The notes beneath the pieces were generated by a model. That model saw only the letters and a list, made by a program, of their open reading frames with translations, had not been told where the DNA came from and did no database searches. From the NCBI GenBank assembly GCA_021030915.1, contig JAGEMR010000005.1, positions 434,001-498,000 on the forward strand: 64,000 nucleotides of DNA. The letters are read 5' to 3'. Shown here piece after piece: positions 32,175 to 43,294 of the stretch. The DNA is from Astrothelium macrocarpum (lineage: Eukaryota; Ascomycota; Dothideomycetes; Trypetheliales; Trypetheliaceae). Within the stretch, counting starts at the first letter, position 1. Each line of letters starts with the position of its first letter. The translations under genes and the position numbers were made by a program.

Positions 32175-33196
32175 ATGGCAGAGACCGAAATTCACCAGTC
32201 GGACGAGCATCTGGAAATCCAGGAGGAGGAGAATCACGATGAGGTATGCGTCAACCCCACTCGAGCACATATTCACCAACCCACCTCTGTGTTACAAACC
32301 TTGAAACCTGCATTTTAGCTGTTCAACCTCACACTTTCTAATTCAGCCCCCACCGCTGACACCTTTTACTTCTTAACAGGAGGAAATATCGGCAATGAAA
32401 AAGCGAGTCGAAGAAATGGAAGCAGAGGCAGCTAAATTGCGCGAAATGCAAGCCAGCCTTGATCAGCAATCGAATGACTTACGCGAAAACAAAGAAGACG
32501 TGGACGCACGGAGCATATTCGTAGGAAATGTCGACTACGGCGCGTCGCCTGAAGAAATTCAGGCTCATTTCCAGAGCTGTGGCTCCATCAACAGGGTGAC
32601 GATATTGTTGGATAAGTTTACAGGGCATCCCAAGGGGTCAGTCTCTAAGAGCTGGAATGCTTTTCTTTTTTGGCACAACTCTACTGTTTGAAAAACCTTC
32701 GCTACCTGGCAAGAGTTTGGCAGTAAGAGACGGAACGCTAATGAGCGTATGCAGGTATGCGTATGTGGAGTTCACGGAACCAAGTCTCGTTGCTCAGGCT
32801 TTAGTCCTCAACGAAAGCGTCTTTCGAGGTCGCAACCTGAAGGTAAATCAATACGCCATCCTGCTTCATCCCTCACAAAAGCACTAAGGTGTCTCTCAGG
32901 TTGTGCCAAAGCGAACGAACCTACCGGGCATGACTCGTGGTGGTCGAGGAGGAGGAGGAGGAGGAGGAGGAGGCGGACGAGGTCCACCCAGGGGTGGTCG
33001 CGGTGGTTACGGATCACCCTACGGCGGTCGCGGTGGAGGTTATGGCTATGGACCACCAGCATACCCACCTCGTGGAGGGTAAGTGCGCCGTTCTGCAATG
33101 CCACGCGTTCCACGAAGCTTCTACAATAAGCTGACAACCTGTAGGTACCGTGGCGGATATCGCGGGCGTGGTCGTGGAGGATATGCGCCTTATTAA
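32175..33196 (+). CDS. Polyadenylate-binding protein 2 (Pab2/PABPN1 type)
   Basis: Pab2 is the nuclear poly(A)-binding protein involved in polyadenylation and nuclear RNA decay. Five exons, 32175-32243, 32380-32636, 32755-32842, 32900-33078 and 33145-33196, total 214 residues. An acidic N-terminus precedes a coiled coil (EEISAMKKRVEEMEAEAAKL). One RRM follows, with RNP2 SIFVGNVDYG and, created by splicing, RNP1 KGYAYVEF (KG-GYAYVEF-like junction at 32636/32755). ESVFRGRNLKVVPKRTNLPG closes the RRM. The tail is Arg/Gly-rich (RGG type) and ends RGRGRGGYAPY, a site for arginine methylation in relatives. Eight identical GGA glycine codons run in the tail. Confidence 0.92.
32946..32973 (+). repeat. 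GGA trinucleotide tract in Pab2 RGG tail
   Basis: Eight consecutive GGA codons encode a glycine run within the RGG tail of Pab2. Such tracts are prone to length change by slippage. Confidence 0.85.
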
Positions 33197-34118
33197 GCCG
33201 CCGAATGTCTGTAGAGGAGTCCATCAACCCTCGACTGCTCATCAGGCCAATCTGATCCAGGATCGTAGTGGATTTCTCTTCATACCAATCATGTATTATA
33301 TTCCGGTTCAAGAAGGCGGAGATGAGGCAAATGCACTGTAGAATCAGATTTTCGAATGAAATACGAGGGACAATCATCAGCTAGCTTGCTATTATAATTC
33401 CTCACAGTTTTCCGATGAGTCGACCATTGTTGTCTACAATTTTGCAAGTGCATGACTTGATATAAGTGACTCACAGCTTGTTGACACCTGTTTCTTTGGC
33501 TGAAAGAAAAAATCATTCTCCCTGATTGAACGGCACTGCACCGAAATATTTCTAAGGCTCTTATTATCGGTTGGTTCCGGACCCGCCGATAATGACGGTA
33601 CAAAAGCATGGTCATAGATGTGACATGGCGTCGTACAATGGGCGCTCTAAAGTATAGTGCAAGCTGCTTATGCCCGATACATTCTTTAATTGAATGGGAT
33701 GTCGCAAAGGGTGAACGTATGGAGGAACGGATGAGAGAAGGTGGGTGGTTATGTTGTCTCATCCACTTGGCATAACTTGTGCTCCTCACGCGGGGCTTCC
33801 CAAGTGCACATCTCAGCCATTGATCTCCAACAACAGCCGTACCACTTCTTTCTTCGCCATTCTACTGTGCCATTCTTGTCTTGAACGTCATTTGCCCGTT
33901 TCCGCTAACCTTGCTATTGATTACGGTTCGTCAGGCCCCTGTGACGGAGCACTAGCCGCTGTCCTGACGTGCACAGCCTCCCCCCAGAGAACCCCATAAC
34001 AAGCATTGTGACGACTGCACGTTGCGTGGTGCTCTCCTTCTCAGCCCCAGCGCAGTTTTGCTGAACCTTATCTCTTTTACCGGCGTATTCTCTGCTGAGC
34101 GGCGTGCATTCGGCAGCC
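33197..34118. other. Intergenic, upstream of RSP5
   Basis: About 920 bp with no supported gene, RNA or repeat. Confidence 0.4.
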
Positions 34119-37044
34119 ATGGAGCTGCCTCCAAATCCGAACCTCAGGGTCACCAGTATGTTATTGAATGCCTCGATCAAGACTGTCAGAAACAAAACTA
34201 ATACAGCTACATAGTCATTGCTGCGGACGGCCTCTACAAACGCGATGTCTTTAGTGCGCTCTTGCACTATCTTGGAGTCCTGTTACTTCGCTAATGATTT
34301 CGTAGGATTTCCTGATCCTTTTGCAGTTGCTACTATTGGGGGAGAGCAAACGAAGACAACGACCGTCATTAAGAAGACCTTGAATCCGTACTGGAACGAA
34401 AGCTTTGATATGTAAATAATCCAGTATGCACTCGCCCCTTTCCAGTGCTGACGTGATATTCATAGGAAAGCTACTGAGGAGAGCATACTCGCTGTTCAGA
34501 TATTCGATCAAAAGAAATTCAAGAAGAAGGACCAAGGCTTCTTAGGCGTTATCAACGTTCGCATCGGCAGTGTCATGGATCTTGAAGTTGGTGGTGATGG
34601 TGTGTCCGCATTCACTCGTCAACGTGCAAAGGAATATCTAATTTGGTCTTCCAGAAATGATCACGAGAGATTTGAAAAAGTCCAATGACAACATGGTTGT
34701 CCATGGGAAACTGATTCTTAACCTTTCCACTAATCTGAGGGCTCCCATCAACCAAACGAACTCCAACTCACTCGGTCGACCATCAATATCAACGACACCT
34801 TCGGTAAATGGGGCGTCAAGCGCTCAAAACCCCTCAACCCCTGTCGCTGCACAATCATCAACCTCGCTTAGTCCCGAGCTTTCGCAGGCTCACCGATCTT
34901 CAACTGCAAACTCTGGACCACAACGCCAGCCAAGTGGAAGCGGATCTTCAGCCATGCCGAATGGACATACAGGACAGCGACGGAACGGCGCTGGAGGATT
35001 CACAGAATTCGAAGATAGTCAAGGAAGGCTGCCGCCCGGGTGGGAGCGTCGCGAAGACAATCTTGGAAGAACATATTATGTGGATCACAACACCAGGCAA
35101 ACTACATGGATTCGGCCTGCAGCCGCGTTCAACGCAAACGAACAGAGAACTGCAATGGAGGCTCAAACCCAAGCTGAACGTACCAGACATCAGAATCGAA
35201 TGCTTCCGGAAGACAGAACAGGTGCAAGCTCGCCGACACTATCTGAACGGCAACAGCATTCTCCACCGAGCGGAAACAACACAAACGCTGTCTCGATGAT
35301 GGCGACAGGGGCTACGACAGCCGGCAGCGGAGAACTACCGTCAGGCTGGGAACAGAGGCACACTCCAGAAGGCCGAGCCTATTTTGTCGATCACAATACT
35401 CGAACAACAACATGGGTTGACCCGAGGCGGCAGCAGTACATTCGTATGTACGGCCAAAACACAAACAATAGCATTCAGCAACAGCCTGTTTCACAGCTTG
35501 GCCCGCTGCCAAGCGGCTGGGAAATGCGCCTCACAAACACCGCCAGAGTATATTTCGTTGACCACAACACCAAGACGACGACATGGGATGATCCCCGATT
35601 ACCATCTTCTCTAGACCAGAACGTGCCGCAATACAAGCGTGACTTTAGGCGTAAACTCATATACTTCCGATCACAGCCTGCTCTTCGAATTCTGTCAGGG
35701 CAGTGCCATGTCAAAGTGCGCCGAACGCATATTTTTGAGGATTCTTACGCAGAAATCATGCGGCAAAGCCCTGCCGATCTGAAGAAACGACTGATGATCA
35801 AGTTTGATGGTGAGGACGGTCTGGACTACGGTGGTCTTTCCAGGTAAGAGGCTCACACACTCTCAATACTATGTTTGAATTTTTGAGGACTGTCATAGCT
35901 AATTTCGGGTATAGAGAATTCTTCTTCCTTCTCTCACACGAAATGTTTAATCCTTTCTATTGTTTATTCGAATATTCGGCCCATGACAACTACACGTTAC
36001 AAATCAATCCTCATTCTGGAATCAACCCTGAGCATCTCAATTACTTCAAATTTATTGGTCGCGTCGTCGGTTTAGCAATCTTCCACCGTCGGTTCCTGGA
36101 CGCTTTCTTCATCGGCGCGTTTTACAAAATGATTTTGCGGAAAAAGGTCGTACTGCAAGATATGGAGGGAGTGGATGCCGACTTCCATCGTAATTTGAAC
36201 TGGATGCTGTAGGTCTACATTTGATGCCTACACAAGGCAGTGCTAACGGGTCCCAGCGAGAATGATATCGATGGAGTCTTAGACATTGAATTCTCCACGG
36301 AAGACGAAAGATTCGGTGAAACTGTCAACGTTGACCTCAAACCCGACGGGAGTAACATACCGGTGACGAACGAGAACAAGAGGGAATATGTAGAGTATGT
36401 TCACCAAAATGTGGGATTCTCTTGTAGTGTAAGCTGACAAGCTAGGCTCATTACCGAATGGCGTATCCAAAAACGAGTCGAAGAGCAATTTAATGCTTTC
36501 GTGGCTGGTTTCCATGAATTGATACCCGCCGATCTCGTGAACGTGTTTGACGAGCGTGAACTGGAGCTCTTAATCGGAGGCATTGCTGAGATCGACGTGG
36601 ACGACTGGAAGAAGCATACGGACTACAGGGGTTACACCGAATCAGATCCCGTCATCGCTAACTTCTGGAAGGTTCGTGTTATAACTCTTACTCCTACATC
36701 CGTATACTGATTGATATTTTGCAGTGCATTCGGAGCTGGGATGCGGAACAAAAGACGAGATTACTCCAATTTGCCACTGGCACATCTCGTATCCCTGTCA
36801 ATGGCTTCAAAGATCTCCAGGGAAGCGATGGGCCTAGGAGATTTACGATTGAAAAGTCTGGTGAAATTAGACAGCTTCCAAAATCTCATACATGGTAAGG
36901 TATTGTAAGTCCGAAATGAACCTCGAGCTAACGTGTCCTCCAAGTTTCAATCGTCTCGACTTGCCTCCCTACGAAACCCTGGATCAGCTAAGAGAAAAAT
37001 TGACTATTGCAGTAGAAGAGACAATGGGATTCGGCCAAGAATAA
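34119..37044 (+). CDS. RSP5: E3 ubiquitin ligase Rsp5 (NEDD4 family, C2-WW3-HECT)
   Basis: Ten exons: 34119-34155, 34215-34253, 34306-34411, 34466-34599, 34655-35843, 35915-36208, 36257-36394, 36446-36671, 36725-36894, 36945-37044. They sum to 810 residues, close to yeast Rsp5. The N-terminal C2 domain (about 1-130) shows RVTIIAADGLYKRDVFRFPD and KKTLNPYWNESFDM across three junctions. Three WW domains lie near 231-261, 334-363 and 390-419 (LPPGWERR, LPSGWEQR, LPSGWEMR). The HECT domain fills about 450-810. The catalytic cysteine (residue 778) is a split codon formed by exons 9 and 10, in SHTCFNRLDLPPYE; the protein ends MGFGQE. Rsp5 ubiquitinates membrane proteins and many others through PY motifs. 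Confidence 0.96.
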
Positions 37045-38058
37045 AAATCTTGTCACGGAGTAGGTCAGCGCCGTCTACTCAACGCTACCAATGGTGGTAT
37101 GTTCGGTAGGACGGCAAGAGCTCCTACAACGGTTGCTCTATTTGCTGCATCGCATACAGGCACAACATCATCACATAGGAATGACAGCAATAAGGACAGG
37201 CCCGGCACTATGTGCACTGGACTAAAATGCAACGTTTACTCCAGAATAGCATGTAGTTTGCCGCTGCTTGTAGTGAGTGTGCATCATTGTCGGATGCATT
37301 CCGGTATCCCACGTATTTTGGAGAGAAAATCTCGGCATCAAAGTTGCATAAAATGTAGGGCACTTTGGCCGAGAGAGCGAGTGACCCTTTTTGTCTACCG
37401 GAATGGAGTCGAGCAGGCGGTACCGAATGAGTAATCTATTTCTGAACTCACGAGTCATTTCCTAATATTACTATTGTCGATCAATGCACCTTAGCAATGA
37501 AATATACTCTCAACCCCTTCCAAACTTCGCATCCCCACACAAACAGCGGCAGTGTCGTTTATGCACGTCTCAGAATCCGTTGGCACGGAATTTTGCTCTT
37601 AGTTCTCCAACTCCGACGCGCGTCTGGGCTGGACATTATGCACTTGCACTGGACCAGAGTTCTCGATGCACGCTCAAGTGTCCGTCCCGTCGGTTCGTCA
37701 GGCTCGTTTCGTCGAATAAGGGCCAATCGGAACAAATGAGGGGATGAAGGAGGAGATCAGAGTGGTCGGGCCTCGTTTGAAGCCTAACCGTATCGATGCC
37801 TAGAGAAGCCAGATCGAGGCTCAGGGTCCGAGCTAAAATATCGATATTCCGTTTCCCGTAACTTCTAGATCTGGGGATGGCCTGCATCATAAATATTTGG
37901 CGCCTCCCTTAGAATAACTCTCCTTTTACTAGCTGCGTTCCCATCACTCGTTCTGGGATATCATTTTTTTTTGCTCCTTCACCCAAGCATCATCTTCTAT
38001 ATCCAACTTTGTGGCCATTTCTTTTCAGGAACCCATTACCATAATCATCTTAATCAAT
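37045..38058. other. Intergenic, promoter of GPI-anchored protein gene
   Basis: About 1 kb. An AT-rich stretch near 37885-37900 and pyrimidine-rich sequence near 37920-37980 could belong to the promoter of the next gene, but no defined element can be assigned. Confidence 0.4.
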
Positions 38059-38918
38059 ATGCAATTCTCCACCGCCATTGTTCTTGCCGTCGCCGGCTTT
38101 GCTGCAGCTCAGACCTCGACTTCCAGCGCAGCGTCTGGAACGTCTTCATGTCAAGCTCAGACGTACGTTTGCATTCGAGCCAAATGTTTTCAAATATTGT
38201 TGCTAATCTACCCTAGCATCCTCAATACCTGTGTTGCCCAGTACCAGCCACAATTGAATGCCTGTGGCGGAGTGGACTGGAGCTGCCTGTAAGTTGTTAT
38301 GCTTCGATGAAAGTCAAGACCATGCTGACATTAATTACAGTTGCAATGAAGCTACAAATCTACAGACGTTTGTCCACCCACCTGCAAAAAGCGCCTGCGA
38401 TCATCAGCAGTGATCTGACCTTGGTCTCATAGATGCTACAACAATTGCCCAAATGACCAATCGGGAGCTTCGGTAAGATCAGCGTATTGCATTGGATAGC
38501 AAGTTGTGCTTACAGGTATACAGGTTGCACAGCAAGTTTCGCAGTACTGTGCCGCGGCCAAGCAGTAAGTCGCTCCTTGGTATTTGAAGAATATCTTGGT
38601 ACTCGGTCACGCGTTTGGCGAGTTCAGATCATTTATGGAGGTGTGTGTTCTTTCAATTGCTAAAATTGCAATTCCAGGGCCTCTTCACTCTCCTCATCCA
38701 GCGTAGCCGCCACAGCCACCAGCAACTCTACTTCTTCTGGCAGCTCCTCTGCCACAGCAACCAGCAGCGACTCTTCGTCCACGGGCACTTCTTCTGCAAT
38801 TTCTTCGGGCACTTCATCTTCCGCTTCCGCCAAGTCTTCTAGCGGGGCCAGCGAGGTGTTGGCTGTCCCAGCTGGAAGCGCTTTGGCTCTTGTTCTTGGC
38901 ATCTTTGGCATGCTCTGA
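38059..38918 (+). CDS. GPI-anchored, Ser-rich CFEM-like cell-surface protein
   Basis: Six exons, 38059-38162, 38217-38288, 38341-38367, 38433-38472, 38524-38564 and 38678-38918, give 174 residues. A signal peptide (MQFSTAIVLAVAGFAAA) leads to a domain with eight cysteines: C-x8-C-x10-C-x6-C-x-C-x8-C-x3-C-x16-C, containing GVDWSCLC with the Asp that CFEM domains use to bind haem. Only the first spacing (8 instead of about 3) differs from the CFEM pattern. A long Ser/Thr/Ala region follows, then a C-terminal hydrophobic segment (GSALALVLGIFGML), the GPI-anchor signal. It is probably attached to the plasma membrane or wall. A role in haem/iron uptake or adhesion would be inference. GPI18 in this window belongs to the anchor pathway it needs. 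Confidence 0.87.
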
Positions 38919-39890
38919 AATCAGATCGACGTTTCCTCCAACTGAAATAGGCATGGGTTGATAATTGAGCAAGTTGTTTTTGCGGCGGTCTAAATTAGCG
39001 GGCTGTAGCATTCGAGAGCGTGGCTTGGGTATTTGCATTCTATAGCCATGTAATACAGAGAAGTAGTTACGGAATGTAATTTGAGGTTTCGATCACTGAC
39101 AATTCAATACTGTTTCAACCACTCGGTTCCGTCCATTTGATACCAATAGGAGAACAATCGGCGATCCGGTGTCGTTACTTTAAAGAACGAATCAGTACAG
39201 TCTATCCGGAGATGCAGAGAAATGCAGGGCGTGCAAGGAGTGCCGCTGTTGAGATGGCAGCTTGTGCCCAGCAGTGTTGTTCTGTTGAGAGCCAATCAAG
39301 CTGAGGTAATCTGCGGGGTCTCGAGCACTTGATCATCTCCGGCCGCATTACCGGCGCTCACGCATCCAGCGCTCATGACTTGCGATTACGGCATCCTGAG
39401 GATACTGTATTCTAACATTTAGGATTTTATGGAGCACGGCAAAGCAAGCATGAAGATCTTTGAAAAGCATTGCTACCAATGAAGCTCGGAGGAATTGTCC
39501 TGGAGTATCTAATATTACCTTGTGGGTTAAGATTGGCAGCCGTCTGGATCCGTGTCGATACTGCGCTAAACCTTCAAACTCACATGGATGTACTGTAGAC
39601 CTTCGTCATCGCCTAGCTTAAGTACAAAACCCCAAGCACTCGACCATCCCTCCACTGGCGCCACATTAACGTGACGGTCTGTCCACTATGGATGACCCCG
39701 ACCCTCCACACATTTTCTCTCTAATCCCCGCCTAATCTTCAACTCCGGAGCCGTGATCATCTGGTCTGTGAGAATGTGTACAAGTCTGCTATCCAGTTAA
39801 CGTCGTGGTCGACATCGTCAAAGTTTTAATGTTGACCATGATCTTGGGAAAAAGAAACGTAAAAACACTCACAGCTTCACCGTTGTCAAT
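38919..39890. other. Intergenic
   Basis: About 970 bp between the GPI-anchored protein and the receptor-transporter fusion, both on the plus strand. No feature supported. Confidence 0.4.
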
Positions 39891-42682
39891 ATGGCCGACC
39901 CTCCAGGTTCGATCGATTCCCGGAGCCATGTCGTGCTTGCCGTTACTATTGCTATGATCGTTTGTTCCTCTGTCTTCGTCTTCCTTCGTATGGCATCACG
40001 CATAGGTATCGTCCGTCGTGTCTCGTGGGATGACTATTTCATGGTTCTGGCATGGGTATGTCCTTCTGGCTGAAACATTAGTAGAGTCTCGAAGATAAAC
40101 ATCGCATGCTAATTTGGGATTATAGATCGTTGCTCTGGGGCTCTCTATCATCATTTGCTACGGCACTACGGTGGGCTTGGGTAAACATGAGGATGACGTC
40201 CCAGTATCGTCGCGGAGGGCTCTGCAAAAGTTAGAATACGCCTTTTCGGTGGTCTATGTTAGTGTTCTACCTTGTTGCTTTTCATATTCGCATATTGACT
40301 GTTTCCCAGAATCCCGCGCTGATGGCAACAAAAACGTCAATCTTGGCTTTTTACCTTTCGCTATCCCATACTCACAAGCTATTCCGATGGCTGACGATTG
40401 GCACGCTGATTATTGTCAATGTTGCTGGCATCGCACTGACTCTCTTAAATGTGTTTCAATGTAGGCCTGTGAGCGCTGCCTTTGATATGGATCCTCCCGC
40501 GAATGCGAAATGCATGGATATCCTCAGTATCTACCTGTCATCCTCTCCGGTCAACATCAGCACGGATCTCGCAATTATGTTTCTGCCGATGCCAATTTTA
40601 ACGTCGATGCGACTGCCAAAGAAGCAGAAGGTCATTCTCGTCATCACCTTCGGCTTCGGTGTCTTCATTGCCGCTGTCGATGTTATCCGAATTGCATACT
40701 TGCAAAGTGCGGTATTGACCCACTTAAAGGATGTTAATGCAGATCAACAATCTTCGCGTACTTCGGAACAAGGCGATTTTTCATGGTATGCTTCTCTTAC
40801 TTACATGTGGTCTGCCATAGAAGTCAACGTCGGGATCATGTGCGGTTGCGTGCCAGGATTGAAGCCGCTGATCTCTCAATATCTTCCAAATCTAATACGC
40901 GATACTGTTGGAGACGCTGTCAGGAGCTTGTCGAACAGCGGCAGTGATCACCGTGACTCGGCTGAAGGGGGTCGCGTCCCTTCAATGCCGACGCCGCCAA
41001 CGCGCGTAAAATTGTATTCGCCGGACGCAGCATCTTCTAAAGATAGCGAACCCGTTGGAATGATGGACTTCCTAACGACGCCAGACATGACAGAATTTCC
41101 GGCTTTTGCCCAAAACCAAAATGCCGGGACCATCCCTGTGTACCGTACGATTACAGCATCCAACTTCTTCGACTTTGTCAACACGAAGCAGAGGAAGAGC
41201 ATGGTACACATGACAAACAAGGAGTCATTGTTCCCAACGATCATGGTTACCTTCCTATTCTTGATTTGGGGTTTTGCCTATGGTCTGCTAGACGCATTGA
41301 ATACGCAATTTCAATTAGTCGCTAGGATGTCTCCTGGTATGACGGTTGGCCTTCACAGTGCGTATTATGTGGGCTACTTTATCGCGCCTCTTACTTTTGG
41401 TCGTCTGGTGTTTAAATACTGGGGTTTTAAGGCCTGCTATACTGTCGGCCTTGCCATATACGCTGTCGGTACACTTGTGTTCTGGCCAGCTTCGGTTCTC
41501 ACCTCTTTCAGCGCTTTCGTTGTTTCCAATTTCATCGTTGGACTCGGTTTGTCCACGCTGGAGATCTCGGCCAATACTTTCATCGCCCTTTGTGGCCCGG
41601 AAGAGTACGGAGAGATCAGGCTCAATATATCGCAAGGCATACAAGCTATTGGAACTCTCTGCGCACCTCTTCTTGCAGCCAAGGTACTCTTTCGCGACCA
41701 GGACAGTGCCCCCTCTCTGCTTGATGTCCAGTGGACATACCTCGGCATCGCACTTGTCATGGTTCTTCTTGCACTTGCATATCATTATCTTCCTCTACCC
41801 GAAGCCACTGATAGCGAACTTGCAGACATTGCAGAACGTACTGATGGTGCGAATGATGCCACCGTGGACTTACGGCTATCCGCTTCTACCAGCTTCAAAG
41901 TCAAAGTTCTTTACATTACTCTTGCATTGGCCGTCTTCTCTCAATTCTGCTATGTTGGTGGTCAAGAATCTGTCAACACGTCTTTTGCGTCATACATTTC
42001 TACCGTCTACCCTAGTTTGAACGCAGTAAACCATCAGGCTATCGGCCACACCGCATTTGCGGTTGGTCGTTTTTTTGCTGCATTCGTAGGCTTCTTTGTA
42101 AAACCGCGCTACATACTTTTGACTTGCTACCTTTGTACGGTTGTGTTTTCTGTGTTATGCATGAATTTTTCAGGCGCAGCGCCCGCCACTCTTGTCATAA
42201 TCCTTTACCTTTTTGAAGGACCTCTATTTCCCCTCATATTCACGACAGGCATACAAGGAATGGGAGCGAATACGAAGATTGCGTCGACACTCTTGACGGC
42301 AGCCATCTCTGGAGGCGCGGTGTTCCCACCAGTTATGTATAGTGTACAGCGAATTCGAGGTGCTCAATATGGATACTGTGTCATCGTTGCTGCTTTTGCT
42401 GCCGGTACGGTCCTAGCAGTATGGGTCAACGGAAACGCAAAAGCCCGGAAGCAGAGCGATCATTCGGAAGACGACCGTATCCTACGACAACACACACGGC
42501 AAAACCAAGGGCGCAGAGTAAGCCTGGGTTTTGGCAATCATGGCGGCTTTTCTGGCAAAGGAACAAGGTGGCTGGGGGAGAAGATCAAGCTATGGAATCG
42601 GAAGAGCATTAGCGAAAGCGCGGATGGAAATGTTGAGCATCGAGAAGAGCGAAGACCATCGACTATCTACGGTCCATCATGA
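39891..42682 (+). CDS. Rhodopsin-type (PTH11-like) receptor fused to FucP-like MFS transporter
   Basis: Three exons, 39891-40055, 40126-40257 and 40310-42682, give one chain of 889 residues. Residues about 1-290 are a seven-TM fungal rhodopsin-type domain: VSWDDYFMVLAW, TTVGLGKHEDD, NPALMATKTSILAFYLSL, FQCRPV..., KCMDILSIYLSSSPVNISTD and LPMPILTSMRLPKKQKVIL. A polar linker (about 291-403) follows. Residues about 404-802 are a complete 12-TM major facilitator of the L-fucose/sugar permease kind: ESLFPTIMVTFLFLIWGFAY, LLDALNTQF, GLHSAYYVGYFIAPLTFGRL, NFIVGLGLSTLEISANTFIA, GGAVFPPVM. The whole second part lies in a single uninterrupted exon with no stop between the domains. The tail is basic. 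Separate genes fused, or a sensor coupled to a transporter, are both possible readings. Confidence 0.85.
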
Positions 42683-43294
42683 AATGTTCTATATTCCCGC
42701 AATGAGCTGGGTGCATTTTGGGTGCGTGCATAGAAACGGCGTTTGGTAGATACCACTTTGCTTCAAGATGCATACGAGTTTATGAGCTCAAATAGAACAG
42801 TATTGCTTAATAAATCAAATAGAAATGAATCAACTTCTAAGAAACTCGTGTTGTACAACGCTCCTGGGATGAACCATTTGATAGTCTTGACGCACAGCTC
42901 TTACTAATAGGAATTAATTATCTGGTAAATAGAAGGAGAAATGCGTAGTGTACGTATTAGTCATACATGCAACAGCGCCATTGAGCGCTATTCATTCGCC
43001 AAAAGCCTACCAGGCGCAGGCAAAAGACAAAAATGCTCTGGCCCACGATATAGAAATATAGAACAAACACATCCTACTTGACAAGACCGATGATTTCTAG
43101 AGTACCTAATTTCTATTTCTTCCGTTCAGACTGTCCTTGGTAGTAAAAATAGTCTTGACTTTTGGGACTACCACAGTGTGGCAAGAAATTCAATATCCTC
43201 TCTCTTTTTCATCTTCGTCCTCGGCTCTTTGCCCTTTCTCTTCTCTATTCTCTCACAGTTCCTACAAACATCAAACCACAATACTCTTAAGAGC
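42683..43294. other. Intergenic, pyrimidine-rich leader of MDP-1
   Basis: About 600 bp. The right end (about 43195-43265) is strongly pyrimidine-rich and probably belongs to the 5' UTR of the next gene. An in-frame hydrophobic extension of that gene begins there with GTG, not ATG. Confidence 0.4.

Noticed and set aside
41315..42020. Long frames on both strands inside the MFS domain
   Set aside because: Shadows of the transporter exon in other frames; membrane-like composition comes from the real gene.
43178..43294. Hydrophobic N-terminal extension of MDP-1
   Set aside because: In frame but begins with GTG and lies in a pyrimidine-rich leader; the ATG at 43295 is the better start.
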